NCBI GenBank assembly: GCA_027257055.1
Contig: JAPVLO010000133.1
Span: forward strand, 4,278,001-4,342,000
Source of the DNA: Cephalopachus bancanus
Taxonomy: Eukaryota > Chordata > Mammalia > Primates > Tarsiidae
DNA length: 64,000 nucleotides
Direction: 5' to 3'
The translations under genes and the position numbers were made by a program. Shown one piece after another: positions 22,980-34,996 of this stretch. The notes beneath the pieces are model-generated. The model did no database searches. It was given only the letters and a program-made list of their open reading frames with translations, and was not told the origin of the DNA. Numbering within the stretch: position 1 is the stretch's first letter; each line of letters starts with the position of its first letter.

Positions 22980-23420
22980 CCCATGACCCCCTTTTTCGGT
23001 TCAATTAATTTGCTAGAGGGCCCATAGAACTCCACGAAACACACATTTATGGGCTTATTATGAGTGCTATTATGAAGGGTACAGATGAACAGCCAGGCAA
23101 AGAGATATGTAGGGTGAAGTCTGGAAGGGTCCCCAGCATAGGAGCTTCTGTTCCTGTAGAGTTGGGGCACGCTACTCACCCGACACGTGGGTGAGTTCTT
23201 AATCACCTTGCTGTCTGTCTCCACATGTTCAGCTCTCTAGAAGGCCCCTGAACCCTATCCTTTTTGGTTTTATGGAGGCCTCATTACATGGGCATTATTG
23301 ATTAAGCCATTGGTCATTGGTGATCACCTTGATCTTCAGCCCCTCTGCCCTCCTCGGAGCTTGGGGGCTGGGGCTGAAAATCCCAGCCCTCTCATCAGCC
23401 CCACCGTGAAGTCTTCCCTA
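22980..23420 (-). mobile_element. Old ERV LTR-like segment
   Basis: AATTTGCTAGAGGGCCCATA, TTTATGGAGGCCTCATTACA, TTGATTAAGCCATTGGTCAT and CAGCCCCTCTGCCCTCCTCG are blocks I associate with an old ERV LTR family (MER21-like is my weak guess). Orientation and ends uncertain. Confidence 0.5.
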
Positions 23421-23983
23421 CTCCCCAGCCTCCAAGCTACGGTCTGCCCGGTAGCACAGATTCCATAGCCCTTTTCGTAAGTCCTTGTGAAAATGATGAA
23501 ATGTCTAGTCTGTATTCAAGTTGCCAGAGGAGTAAGGCGTTATAGGGCAGAGAGCAGGCTAGGGAGGAGAGTGTGGCTGGCCCTCCCTTCATCTCTGCTG
23601 TTCTTTGGGGACCACATGTTCTTTGGGACCACACTCTGCTCCAGGAATTTGCAGAGTCTCATAGACATGGGACTCTGTCTTTCTGGGAATTGTCCATCCT
23701 GTCGTGCCCAGCATCTGGGCAGAGAATGCTTAGCTGGAGCTGATCGGAGCAGCACAGCATGGAGGGAGCCACTAAGAGGATGTGTTTGTTTTCTCACTTC
23801 CTAATAGTTACTGTCCCTTCTCCCTCGTGCCATGCTCCATGCCTACAACATGCAAACGTTTCTTTCTGGAAAATGAACAACACTGACAGACCAGAGCACA
23901 GAGAAGTGTAATCCATAGGATTTTCATAATCACACAAAGCAACATTGTAAACACCACACATGGCAGTAATAAGGGAAGAACTC
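23421..23983. other. No recognisable feature
   Basis: About 560 bases. The last ~130 (from 23850) may continue the L1M fragment found after the Alu at 23984, but similarity is weak. Confidence 0.4.
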
Positions 23984-24299
23984 CAAGCCGGGTGTGGTGG
24001 CTTCCGCCCATAATCCCAGCACTTTGGGAGGCCAAGGCAAGAGGATTGCCTGAACTCAGGAGTTCGAGACCAGCCTGGGCAACATGGCGAGACCTTGTCT
24101 CTACAATAATCAAAAAATCAGCCAGGTGTGGTGGTGCTTGCCTGTAGCTCCAGCTACTTGGAAGGCTGAGGCCGAAGAATCACCTGAGCCCAGCAGGTTG
24201 GGTTGAGGCTGTGGTGGCTGAGAGCGTGCCACTGCATTCTAGCCTGGGTGACAGAGTGAGACTCTGACTCAAAAAATAAAAAATAAAAATAAAATGAAA
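23984..24299 (+). mobile_element. Alu (private lineage type)
   Basis: Full dimer with a few-base duplication (GGTTGGGTTGAGG) in the right arm and an AAAAT-rich tail. Confidence 0.95.
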
Positions 24300-24440
24300 A
24301 CCACAAATATATTCTTGTGTCTAACTTCTTTCCCTCAGTGTTATATGAGGTTCACCCATATAGCATCCATATTATTGCTGTGAAGTATCTCATTGTTTGA
24401 ATAAACCACAAACTACTTATCCATTTTACTACTGGTGGGC
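24300..24440 (-). mobile_element. L1M fragment, antisense
   Basis: CTAACTTCTTTCCCTCAGTG, GAGGTTCACCCATATAGCAT and CTACTTATCCATTTTACTAC follow the antisense L1M 3'-end order. Confidence 0.6.
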
Positions 24441-25036
24441 ACTGAGACACCATGAGGTGCCCAGGCCCCACTTGGGACAAAATAGGACAGGCACTGGCTC
24501 AGGAAGGCCCTTGTAGGTGTGAGCTTTATACTTAGTGGCTTGATTTGTGGTTTAACAGACCCCTCAGTAGCAGAGGATAATCTGTGAGTATGTGGAAGGG
24601 GAGCAAAGCCGAGGATGGAAGCAGAGAGACCCTCCACATGCTCCATCAAGCAGAACCAACTGTATGGATGTTTTCTCTGCTCATACTTCTGGGCTTTCTT
24701 TGGCCATAGGAAGGATCCCAATTTCAGCTCACACACTGTGGCCCCTCCTCACCTGAACTCTCCTTGGCACTCAGGAGTGTCGTGTATAATCCATATTTTA
24801 AGATTACTGGGAAGAAAGGAGACAGCAAGTGTATCAAGATTAGATTTTCTAGGAACAAGGGAGGGAGTAAAGAGGTTATTACAGTGGCTGTCCAGAACAC
24901 AGATGGTGGTGATTTTACTAGGGAGGTAGCAGAACAGGAGAAGGAGAAAAGAGAAGGGAGCAGATTTCACATTGGTTTTTGGATAGCAGCTGTGGGTGGA
25001 TTGGATGTGGTAAATGAAAGAGGATTACCTAACCTT
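24441..25036. other. No recognisable feature
   Basis: About 600 bases without a recognised gene or repeat; short overlapping frames on both strands look like chance. Confidence 0.45.
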
Positions 25037-25323
25037 TTTTTTTTTTGAGTCAGAGTTTTACTCTGTCACCCTGGAGTGCAGTGGCATGCTCATGGCTACC
25101 ACAGCCTCTACCTGCTGGACTCATATGATCCTTCTCCCTCAGCCTTCCAAGTAGCTGGAACCACAGGCATGTACCACCATGCCCGACTAATTTTTTGATT
25201 TATTTTAGAGACAAGTTCTCACCATGTTGCTCAGGCTGGTCTCAAATCCCTGGGCTCAGGCAATCCTCTCGCTTCTGCCTCCCAAAGTGCTGGGATTACA
25301 GGCGTGAGCCACTGCAACTGGCT
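25037..25323 (-). mobile_element. Alu (private lineage type), antisense
   Basis: Full dimer lacking ~8 bases of the right arm (CTGTCACCCTGGAGTGC). Confidence 0.95.
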
Positions 25324-25624
25324 TTGATCTTTTAAACAAACTGTTCTTTAATATGGTTGATTCTTTCTATTTTTAATCCAGATTACTTTCTCTCTCTAGC
25401 AATGATGTAACGTTTTGGATAATTCACTGTTCGGAGCCCTAGAAGTGCCTGAATACCATCTCTGCCTGTTCACATGAACCTTATATCACTCTTCAATCTG
25501 TGCTGGACTTTCACATTGCCAAATCTGAGAAGAATGTTTAGTCTCCGTCCTCTTGAATGACTGAAAACTACGACAACATTGACTCACTTACTGCTGTGGA
25601 AGCCCAGGGGTCACAGGTCTTTGG

Positions 25625-25835
25625 AAAAGCAGGGTTTCTCAGCCTTTGCACTTTTGGTGTTTGGGGAGATTGTTCTCTTTTGTGGTTGGGTTGTCCTGTG
25701 CCTGGCAGAAGATTAAGCAGCATCCCTGGCCTCTACCTATAAGATACCAGTAGCATGTTCTCAGTTAAGCCAACCCGAAATGTCCAGATCTCAGCAAATA
25801 TCCTTTGGGGAGCAAAATTGCTCTGGGTTGAGCTA
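25625..25835 (-). mobile_element. MER20-like nonautonomous hAT element
   Basis: CAGGGTTTCTCAGCCTTTGC, GTTGTCCTGTGCCTGGCAGA, AGCAGCATCCCTGGCCTCTA and GGGGAGCAAAATTGCTCTGG are MER20 blocks over ~210 bp, the usual length of that family. Confidence 0.75.
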
Positions 25836-26019
25836 CACTCAACTAGGGCTAGAACTAGAGTTCTAGAAAGAGCAATCATCAAGATGATCCTGCCTTCCTT
25901 TCGAGAGACTTTGGGTCTTAGGTCTGGGAATTGGTTGAGGGTCCATAGTTCATTATTTTGCTGATTCAGTTAGGGTTTCTGTTCACAAGATCACTTCTAT
26001 GAATCAAATAAGACATTAA

Positions 26020-26670
26020 TAGATGGGATGGTCTGTCCCTCCAAATTTGCATGTTGAAACTCTAACCCCCAAGGTGCTTATTTTATGAAGTGAGGTCTTT
26101 GGGAAGTAATTATTAGGTCATGAGGGCTAAGCCCTCATAAATGGAATTAGTCCCCTTATAAAAGAGGCCCCAGGCCAGGCATGGTGGCTCATGTCTATAA
26201 TCCAAGCACTTTGGGAGGCCAAGGTGAAAGGATTGCCTGATCCCTGGGCAACTTGGCGAGACCTCATCTCTACAATAAATCAATTTTAAAAATTAGCTGG
26301 GCATGATGGCACATGCTAGTAGTTCCAGCTACTTGGAAGGCTGAGGCGGAAGGATTGCCTGAGCCCGGCACATTGAGGCTGTGGTGGCCATGAATATGCT
26401 ACTGCACTCCAGCCTGGGTGACAGAGTGGGACTCTGACTCAAATAAATAAATAAAAGAGGCCCCAGAGAGACCTTTGCCCCCTCTGCCACATGAGGACTC
26501 AATGAGAATGTGCCATTTATGAGGAAGTGGACACTCACTTGACACTAGCCCTGCTGGTACCTTGATCTCAGATTTCCTAGCCTTCAAAACTGTAGAAATA
26601 AATTTCTGTTGTTTATAAGCTGCCCAGTTTATTGAATTTTGTTACAGCAGAAAAACAAACTAAGACATAT
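26020..26670 (+). mobile_element. MaLR (MLT1/MST-type) LTR split by an Alu
   Basis: CCCTCCAAATTTGCATGTTG, TTAGGTCATGAGGGCTAAGC, CCTTATAAAAGAGGCCCC, then after the Alu CCACATGAGGACTCAATGAG, AACTGTAGAAATAAATTTCT and AACAAACTAAGACA are MaLR LTR landmarks in order, including the AATAAA-type signal. Near full length apart from the insertion. Confidence 0.85.
26174..26450 (+). mobile_element. Alu with 16-bp target-site duplication in the MaLR LTR
   Basis: ATAAAAGAGGCCCCAG occurs at 26158-26173 and 26451-26466, splitting the LTR exactly. The start of the duplication is ambiguous because the tail is (AAAT)n. A ~15-base deletion lies in the left arm. Confidence 0.96.
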
Positions 26671-27134
26671 GGTGATCATCTACTTCAGCTTTAGGGATAC
26701 CATGATCAACTATTCAATAGAATATTAAGGATCTCTAAAGGTCAGACTGTTCTGATTACTGCTTAGGCTTTTCCTCCTATGAGGGAATCACACCTTCCTT
26801 GTCTTTTGTGATTAAATGCCACCAATTGGTGCCTTCTGATGCCAGGTGGGGAGTGTTCCACTGTGGGTTCTTGGCTTTGCAGCAGGAAAGAATTTCAGAG
26901 TGAACCCAAAATATAGTCTAAGATAGAATTTGTTAGGAAGAAAAGACATGTTCATGAGACAACATGGGTGCCTTAGGAGAAAGAACGCATTGCCTCACTG
27001 GCAGTTGAGTGCTATGTATATGTGTTTGAACAATCTATTCTTTAAGCTGAGATCTGTGTGCTATGTGGGACACGTGGTGGATTACAATCTATGGATCATA
27101 AATTCTATTCTTTATTGCTTACTTCTAAGCTTAC

Positions 27135-27136
<2 letters not shown>

Positions 27137-27165
<29 letters not shown>

Positions 27166-27447
27166 GAGTTGCAGTCTCACTCTGTCACCCGGGCTGGAGT
27201 GCAGTGACACTGTCACAACCACAGCAGCCTCGACCTGCTGGGCTCAGGCGATCCTTCCACCTCAGCCTTCCAAGTAGCTGGAACCACAGGCATGCGCCAC
27301 CATACCCAGCTAATTTTTTAAATTTGTTGTAGAGATGAGGTCTCGCCAAGTTTTCCAAGCTAGTCTTGAACCCCTGGGCTTGGACAATCTTCCTGACTCC
27401 ACCTCCAAAAGTGCTGGGATTACAGGTGTGAGCCACCATGCCTGGCC
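27137..27447 (-). mobile_element. Alu with 12-bp target-site duplication, antisense
   Basis: CTAAGCTTACTT at 27125-27136 and 27448-27459. Tail is (TTTTC)n plus T12. Confidence 0.96.
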
Positions 27448-27514
27448 CTAAGCTTACTTGTCACGTGAAAATTTTAAGATAACGGTAAAGATTACTGTTT
27501 CACGGCTTGATTAT

Positions 27515-27708
27515 GCTTCTTAAAGAACACCATGCTCCACTGGGTCTGGTAATTCCCCTACTGCCTTGCTGTGGTTTCTGTAATGGAGTGTACCAGCTGC
27601 CCCACATTCTGGGGTTGAGCCTTGAGGTCCTGTTCAGTGCAGGTATTGTTTCAGAGAGTTGTGTTCTGATAAGACGGCACCCCAGATGCCTAACCGTCTG
27701 GTTTTCCA
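27515..27708 (+). repeat. Inverted-repeat partner A
   Basis: About 194 bp that recurs in reverse complement at 28775-28957. Shared blocks include GCTTCTTAAAGAACAC, CCCCACATTCTGGGGTTGAG and CAGAGAGTTGTGTTCTGATA; I estimate over 80% identity by eye. Part of a 138-codon frame (27507-27923) lies here without any recognised motif. Family unknown: either a pair of opposite copies of an unlisted repeat or the ends of one element. Confidence 0.8.
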
Positions 27709-28329
27709 ACAATCTAAGTTGGAAACTCATCTACCTATGTCTAAACTGTTCTGGCTACTCTGCCTCACTTCCACCCCAGGATTTCATCGTTCCTGCTAAA
27801 GTTAGAGACACCAGTTTGATGGTAGCATTTCTCCCTCTAATATTTAACCTTTATGGAACAGCTACCACAAACCTCTTCCCGGGTGCTGGGAATTTCTTCC
27901 CCAATGTAATCTCAAAGACTTAATGAAAGATATATCCTCTGGAACATTGTGGGGGACTTAGCCAGTATCTGAACAGGGATTACCTGATACATTCACTTCA
28001 GCATACCGATCTCCTTAAACCTTTGGGTCCTTTTGCCAGCATATCAAAAAGTTATGAATCATGAAATTCATTCAGCGCAAAGTACCTTTAACTCAAGGTT
28101 TCAGTAGCCAGTCAACCACTTTTAGAGCCATTCTCATCCCATTGACCTAACACACCGATTCCAGAATCACTACTTATTGCATCTAAATAAAAAAAATTCC
28201 AGTGAATCCAGCATCTGGTTTCTTTTCCCTTGATGCAGTACATCTTAGGGTCCATTCTCATGCATGTTATGGGAATTTCTTCAATGTAAATAGTCACCCA
28301 GCTTGTAAATGATAAAGTCAGGATTCCAG
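27709..28329. other. Spacer of the inverted-repeat pair, unassigned
   Basis: About 620 bases with no recognised feature, lying between inverted-repeat partner A and the Alu at 28344. Confidence 0.45.
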
Positions 28330-28343
28330 AACAGATCTCTCTT

Positions 28344-28651
28344 TGTTTGTTTGTGGTTTTTTGAGTTGGAGTCTCACTCTGTGGCCCAGGCTGGAGTGCT
28401 GGGTGCATGCTCAAGGCCACCACAGCTTTGACCTGCTGGGCTTTGGCAATCCTTCTGCCTCTGCCTCCCAAGTAGCTGGAACCAACAGGTGCACACCACC
28501 ACGCCCGTCTAATTTTTTTTCTTTTTATTTACGTAGAGATGAGGTCTCACCAAGTTGTCCAGGCTGGTCTCGAATCCCTGGACTCAGGCAATCCTCTCAC
28601 CTTGGCCTCCCAAATTGCTGGGATTACAGGCTTGAGTCACTGCACCTGGCT
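28344..28651 (-). mobile_element. Alu with 14-bp target-site duplication, antisense
   Basis: AACAGATCTCTCTT at 28330-28343 and 28652-28665. Full dimer; a TTTG-rich tail. Confidence 0.96.
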
Positions 28652-28774
28652 AACAGATCTCTCTTATTCCAAAGTCCAGATTCTCAGCACAAGGGTTTGT
28701 AAGAGCATAAGCAGGTAGGGAGGACTGACAGATGAGCTTCTGGCAGGCAGGCATAGCCTAGATAATTAGGTAAC

Positions 28775-28957
28775 TGGAAAATCAAATGGTTAGGCGTCTG
28801 GGGTGCTGTCTTATCAGAACACAACTCTCTGAAAAAATACCTGTACTGACTAAGCCCTCAGGCTCAACCCCAGAATGTGGGGCAGCGGTCACAGAAACCA
28901 CAGACAAAGCAGTAGGGGAATTCCAGAAGCAGTGGGGCAGAGTGTTCTTTAAGAAGC
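28775..28957 (-). repeat. Inverted-repeat partner B
   Basis: Reverse-complement counterpart of 27515-27708, slightly shorter because of small deletions (for example the segment around GTGTACCAGC in A). Homology seems to stop within ~20 bases at both outer and inner ends. Confidence 0.8.
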
Positions 28958-29715
28958 TAGGACACTTGAGTATGTGGACCAAAGAGATGACTGGTCTCAG
29001 GGAGGCTGGAAGAGGGGACCGGAGGCGGACAGGATAATGGCTAAGACAATATATACTTGGCAGTTCACCTGCTCCCCATTTAAGACCCTTCTCCTTTTGG
29101 CAGAGACAGTTTGCATGGAGGTGAGTGTTGACCTGTGCTCCAAAGAGTACACTTGGATGGGCTAGGAGGTAGCTGACTCTTGCAGTAAAGCATCCTACTG
29201 AGATGCCAGTGGTTTCCCACCCAGGGGAGGGGACAGATAGACTTTCTAGTTCTCCTTGGCCTACCAGAACACTTCTCGAAAGTCTTCTTGGAGCTCCTGA
29301 GTTTGCTAACTGACCAGCTTTCCTTCATCAGATTCTTCTTGAGCACCTCAGTCTGCTGGGAAGTTTGCTAAGCAATTGGATTGGGTCAGTAGATCCAGGA
29401 GGAACAGGGTCCTGGAGATGGTAGGGGGTGTTCTGTTGGGAGGAAGGTGACAATTGGCTGTAGGCGTATTCCATGGGGCTAGATAGGAAGTTGTGTCATG
29501 AAGTCAGCTACCTGCCCAAAGAGGGTGTGGCAAAGGACCATCTGGCTGCAGTTGGGCAAAGACAGGTCATCATGGAGTGTACATGGTGGCTGGAAATAGA
29601 AAACTAGGGGACTGGTTAGGTTGAATTCAGCTAGGGTGAATGTGTGAAGGGACTGGTTAAAATGAAGGTTATGATCATGTCTTCAAGAATTCTTTGTTCT
29701 CCAGGAAACTTGTAT
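28958..29715. other. No recognisable feature
   Basis: About 760 bases. GGGACTGGTTA occurs twice (29610s and 29640s) in a possible short duplicated segment. No gene recognised. Confidence 0.4.
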
Positions 29716-30800
29716 TTGCTCTTAAGGCTTTTGAATGATTGGATGAGGTTCAGCTACATTGTCAACAGTCATCTCCATTCCTTAAGGTCATCAATGCAAA
29801 ACTTCCAAGTTCAGCCAAAATATGCTTGAAGAGATTTATTCTGAGACAACCATGAGTGACTAGGCCCAGGACACAACTTTGAGAGCATGTGTTTGGGATG
29901 GCTGAATTGCAATTTGGTTATGTACAGCCTAGAGAGGCAGAAGTTACAAAAACCAGAAATCAATACATGTCAGATCTTCATTGATTCAGCCTGGGAAGGA
30001 GGGACATTTCCAGACAGAGGCTTGCAGGCTATAGGTGGATTTAAGGATTTCTTGACTGGCAATTTGTAGTTCCTATTTAAGCAATTTCAGAAATCAGTAG
30101 AGGTTCTCAGAATCTGTGCATCCCCAAGAGCTGGTGTGGTTTCCTTCTTCATCTGTTGTGTGATATTTTATGCCAGAGTCTGTTGGAAAACAAACTCCAA
30201 TATGTAGAATAATAGGGTGATAAAACTCTGTCTGGTGAATTCATGTCAAGTGTGATTCCCCAGGCCCCTTCGTTAGGGATTTGGATGAGAGGGGAAAAAA
30301 AGGTCAGTTTAGTCCTCAAAGTCAACTGATTGTAAATGCCCATCACAACTACAAAATACCATTAACAGCTGGGTACGGTGGCTCATGCCTATAATCTCGG
30401 AACTCTGGGAAGTTGAGGCAGGAGGATCTCTTGACCAGGAGTTTGAGACCAGCCTGGGCAGCATAGTGAGGCCATGTTTCTACAAACAATTTTGAAAAAT
30501 TAACTGAGCATGGTGGTATGCACCTGTAATACCAGCTACTCTTGAGGCTGAGATAGGAGGATCAATTGAGCATGGGAGTTCAAGGCTGTGGTGAGCTATG
30601 ATTGCGGTGCTTCACTCCAGTCTGGGTGACAGAGCAAGACCCTGTATCAAAAAGCAAGAAAGAAAAATGAAAAAGAAAGAAAGAAAATTTTTTAAAAAAA
30701 CCTTTACAACAGCATTTAGACTAGTGTTTGACCAAATAGACGGACACTATAGTCTAACCAAGTCGACACAAAACTTAGCCATCACAAAACTGTTTGACTG
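29716..30800 (+). repeat. Old LTR-like repeat remnants, split by an old Alu
   Basis: TTGCTCTTAAGGCTTTTGAA with GATTGGATGAGG, then CAAAGTCAACTGATTGTAAA, and after the Alu TAGTGTTTGACCAAATAGAC and AACCAAGTCGACACAAAACT are blocks of a common old mammalian repeat end. The middle (29830-30190) is unassigned. Family not named. Confidence 0.5.
30367..30692 (+). mobile_element. Older AluJ-like element
   Basis: Unlike the other Alus it has GAGGATCTCTTGACCAGGAG, GGCAGCATAGTGAGGCCATG and GGTGAGCTATGATTGC, which are AluJ features, and it is more mutated. It represents the pre-lineage Alu layer. Confidence 0.9.
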
Positions 30801-31190
30801 CTTGGAAGTAGGGTTCAAAGGGTGCTGTTGAGATGAGACTCATCACGGATGTGGTGTTGTCACATGTCCCTGCCAACTGGATTTGGACAGCAGTGGTCTT
30901 TTCAGGGCGGTGAAGCAGACTAGTGGCCAACTGTTGCTTGCTGGCTACACACAACTTCCCCTAGAGCCCTCCAGAACCTTGTCATTGCCAGCAATGCCCC
31001 AGACACCCAAGCTCTCCACCAGCACTCCCAAGGAAAAAGGTTCAGTTCTGCCTGAGCTGGGTCATATTACTGCCAAATATTTGGACTGGAAGATCTTTTG
31101 GGCTGGGAAATTTACTAGACACGATTTCTGCTAGGCCTGTTTGAATGCCGGGAACAGAGCAAGTGGTGACATTAAACTACCTGAAGAAGG
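30801..31190. other. No recognisable feature
   Basis: About 390 bases. An 83-codon plus-strand frame (30883-31134) lacks recognised motifs. Confidence 0.4.
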
Positions 31191-31675
31191 CAGTCCTCGA
31201 ATGACCTCAACCGGTGCTGGACATTGGAATCATCTGGGTAGCTTTTAAGCATATGTATGCCTTGGCTCTACTGCCAGGATTCTAATTTAATTGATCGAGT
31301 ACTATGATACTTATTTTTAAAGTTTTTTTTTCGGCCAGGTACAGTGGCTCACACTTGTAATCCCAGCACTTTGGGAGGCAGAGGCGAGGGGATTGCCTGA
31401 GCTCAGGGGTTTGAGACCAATCTGGGCAACTTGATGAGACTTTGTCTCTACAATAAATAAAAAAAATCAGCCAGGCGAGGTGGCATGTGCCTGTGGTTCC
31501 AGGTAATTGGCAGACTGAGGCCTAAGGATCACCTGAGCCCTGCAGGTCGAGGCTGTGGTGGCCATGATCATCCCACTACACTCTAGCCTGGGTGACAGAG
31601 TGAGACTGACTCAAAAAAAAAAAAAGTTTTTTTAGTTGATTCCAGTATACAACCAGGGTTGAGAATCACTGGCTG
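31191..31675 (-). mobile_element. MER5A-like element split by an Alu
   Basis: GGAATCATCTGGGTAGCTTT and CTACTGCCAGGATTCTAATT precede the Alu; GGGTTGAGAATCACTGGCTG follows it. This is the MER5A order with a terminal 'gagaaccactg' block. Confidence 0.7.
31333..31625 (+). mobile_element. Alu inside the MER5A-like element
   Basis: Full dimer; AAAGTTTTTTT on both sides fits a target-site duplication. Confidence 0.95.
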
Positions 31676-33374
31676 TCTTAGGTCAGGTTCTCTTAGAAGA
31701 AGACCCAGACGAAGCATGTGCCAGTTATTTACTAAGGATGTGATCCAAAGAAAAATCAGTAAGGAAGGCAGGGAAGGAAGAGAAGGGGAGGGGGTCAGGC
31801 AAAGGCAGCCCTTTGGAGGAAGTCCTGGCCGTGAGCTGATCCCATAGGGAGTTCTGGAACATGTCTTACACCGAAGTTTGTCTTGCCTTGAGAAAAGGAG
31901 CAAGGATCTCCCACTTCTACTTCAGCCAGTCATCAGGTGAATGTGAACTTTCAGATGCTTCCTGAGCTCTGTATAAGCAGGCTGACTGCAGCGCCAGGTC
32001 TACCCTCTGAAGAAGGCCACCGTAGAAAGGTTAGCAGCAAAGCCTTCAGAAGCTGGCAGCTTAGTGCACAGAGATGCCAGAAGGGACTCAAGCAAGATTT
32101 TAACGGGGCACTGAGGGTTTCCATACACTAAATACTTGGTTATTATTGCTGTTTCTAGGTCTGCTTTAGTGCTAGTGGTCTGTGTGAAGCCGTTAGTGGA
32201 ACCTGTTACATAATACTTCTGCTTCAAGGACTTAAAAGCAGCCTTCATTGCTAACAATACTTAGCAAATATCAAGAACTGTAAAGGGACTGAGATTTTCC
32301 CTTACTTGCAAACTATCAAGTTTGCCTGACAGTTTTATGGATTCTGGCAGCAGACAGGAGACCCTTGGGTCAGAGACAAAAAATTTAATTACAGGAATAG
32401 CCTGAGCCAGAACATCAACGTTTTCTTGCAATGATCTGGGTCTCTAATTCCTACGGGGCAATTGAAAGAGGATTAGGTGACAACGGTTCATGCAGTGAAC
32501 AGATTGGGTCACAGAGAAGAATCTTGGGCTTAGAGAACCTGAGTCTTTTACAATGAGAAATAAGCAAGACTTCTCTTTGCTCTAAAGATATTATCTTCCA
32601 AGATGATTCCCTGTACAAGTGTTCTTGAAAAGTAACCAGTGTCTCTGCTTGTAAGATGTGCAGAAACCAGAGGGACCCCGGGACCACTGTCTCCCAGGAG
32701 AATGTGGGTACAGTCCAGGGACTGGGGGATATTCAGTAGCTAAACTTGCCTTGATGGTTAGAGTCCTCACAGTCAAAATGGGGGCCTTGGTCTTCATGTG
32801 TAAGGCTGGGCTGGACCGAGTTTGGCTAGGATTGGGATGGAGGTAAATAAGGTCTTCAGTGGCTATAAGACTGCTAGGTGATGTCTCCTTTATTCTTCAT
32901 ATGGAGTTTGTTATCAGGATCATTAGGGTAGAGAAGTAAGAGATGGACTGGTCATTTCAAGCAAACCTCAGGGTTCACTGCATGTCTATACAGCCCAGGG
33001 TCTTTCATTAGGATGCTGCTGAAACTTCTCTGGCATCAGTGAACATCCTAATCCACAATTTCCCAGAGAGTAGCAGGCACAAAGAGTTCTCATCACTGAT
33101 TCTTAATATTAATACTAATAAATGTTTTTCATTCATTGCAACTTATTGTTATCTTATTTGAAGTTCTTAAAATAATTAAAAAAAACCCTTCTACTGCCTT
33201 ATCCACCCTAACTTGTCTACCTCACACACTCCATACACACACATTCACAAAATCAAATTTATGTTTGAGCCCAGTGATACCATTGTTCTCAAAATCTATA
33301 GCCTTGGAATGATGGTGCCTAAAAAGTCTACTTAGCATAAATAAGTGTTGAAAGTTGAAAGAAGGCTTTAGTAT
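31676..33374. other. Mostly unassigned, with LTR-like pieces
   Basis: About 1.7 kb. The stretch 32320-32400 (GGATTCTGGCAGCAGACAGG, GGGTCAGAGACAAAAAATTT) resembles an old ERVL/MaLR-type LTR block. The remainder is not recognised. No coding region supported. Confidence 0.4.
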
Positions 33375-33841
33375 CTACAATAGTCAAACAGAATGGTGGC
33401 TGCGAGGGCCTGCGGGGAGGAGGAAGTGAGGAGCTCCTGGTCAACAGGTATACATTTCAGTAATACAAGATGAGTAAATGCCAGAGGTCTGCTGTAGAAC
33501 ATAGTTCCTGTAGATAACAACACTGTATTACACACTTTAAGATGCATTAAAAGAGTGAATCTAGCTGGGCGTGGTGGCTCACGCCTGTCATCTCAGCACT
33601 TTGGGAGGCCAAGGTGAGGATTGCCTGAGCCCGCGGGTTCAAGACCAACTTGAGCAACATGGCAAGACCTTGTCACTACAACAAATCAAAAAAATTAGCT
33701 GGGAGTGATAGCACATGTCTGTAGTTCCAGCTATTTGGAAGGCTGAGGTGGAAGGATAGCCTGAGCCCAGCAGGTTGAGGCTGTGGTGGCCGTGAGCATG
33801 CCACTGTACCCAGCCTAGGTGACAGAGAGAGACCCCAACTC

Positions 33842-33895
<54 letters not shown>

Positions 33896-33950
33896 CTCAT
33901 GTTGCGTTCTTACAACAATAAAAAAAGAATAGTACCATAATATATGTACG
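33375..33950 (+). mobile_element. L1 3' UTR fragment split by an Alu
   Basis: ACAGAATGGTGGCTGCGAGG, GTAATACAAGATGAGTAAAT, TAGATAACAACACTGTATTA before the Alu and ATGTTGCGTTCTTACAACAA after it match an L1MA/L1MB-type 3' end in order. Confidence 0.65.
33564..33892 (+). mobile_element. Alu with (GA)n tail
   Basis: Full dimer; the tail is (GA)~22 at 33845-33891, the second Alu here whose A-tail became (GA)n. Confidence 0.95.
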
Positions 33951-34489
33951 TATACATATATATATGTAGTTGGCTCCCAACTTTTAAGATATGAGTATCC
34001 CATTTTTAGCTTCAAAAAAATTGCACCACTTGTATACCTAATCTTGAATTGTACCCCACATCTTTAAAATTAAAATTTAAAAAATTTTTAAAAATTGCAA
34101 CTCCACCTGATAATAGCTATGCTTTTTGGAGGGATGTTTATTCCATTGATTGAAAAATACATGAATAAAATCAGTAGGAATGCAGTAAAGCTTTGAGATG
34201 AGTTGATGTTTTTTCGCACCAACAGCACCTATATCTGAAAAATAAATACTCATACATGCGTGAGAAATAGCGAACTATAAGAGAGCCTGGACTGATTGTT
34301 AAGGGCCTTGGGGGGCACACTGAGAAGAATGAGGTTTATTCTATAGGCAAGATGAAGTTAAAAGAGATTTCAAAGCAAAGTGGCAGAATATATTGATTGT
34401 ATTTTCTGAAAGATAATTTTGGCAGTGGTGTGGACAGGCAAAGGGCATATGGAAAAACCAATAGCAGAAGGTCAGTTAAGAGGTAGACA
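33951..34489. other. AT-rich, no recognisable feature
   Basis: About 540 bases with short A/T low-complexity runs near 34065-34095. No repeat or gene recognised. Confidence 0.45.
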
Positions 34490-34797
34490 ATGGCCAGGCA
34501 TGGTGGCTCACATCTATAATCCCAGCATTTTGGGAGGCAGAGGTGAGAGGATTGCCTGAATCCAGGAGTACGAGACCAACCTGGGCAACTTGGCGAGACC
34601 ACATAATGAAAAAATTAGCCGGGTGTGGTGGCATGTGCCTGTAGTTCCGGCTACGTGGGAGGCTGAGGTGGAAGGATCGCCTGAACTCAGCAGGTCAAGA
34701 CTGTGGTGGCAGTGATCATGCCACTGTGCTCCAGCTTGGGCAACAGAGTAAGACTCCTACTCAAAAAAAAAGTAAAATAAAATGAAATAAAATAAAA
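34490..34797 (+). mobile_element. Alu with 11-bp target-site duplication
   Basis: AAGAGGTAGAC at 34479-34489 and 34798-34808. The linker is shortened (GAGACCACATAATG). Tail is (AAAAT)n. Confidence 0.96.
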
Positions 34798-34964
34798 AAG
34801 AGGTAGACGGTGATCAAGAGTCCCAGGGAGACAGAAATACCTCTAACCCAGCAGATGTGGGGCATACCAAAGGGGGTGCAGGCAGGGACATTTCTGTGTT
34901 TGGAAACTGTGTTGGAGGATGGGACCATGAGGAGAATAAGGAGTATGGAGGAAGTAACATTTCT

Positions 34965-34965
<1 letters not shown>

Positions 34966-34996
<31 letters not shown>

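Noticed and set aside
27507..27923. 138-codon plus frame, hydrophobic in parts
   Set aside because: It begins in an inverted repeat also present at 28.8 kb in a broken frame, so it is repeat-derived.
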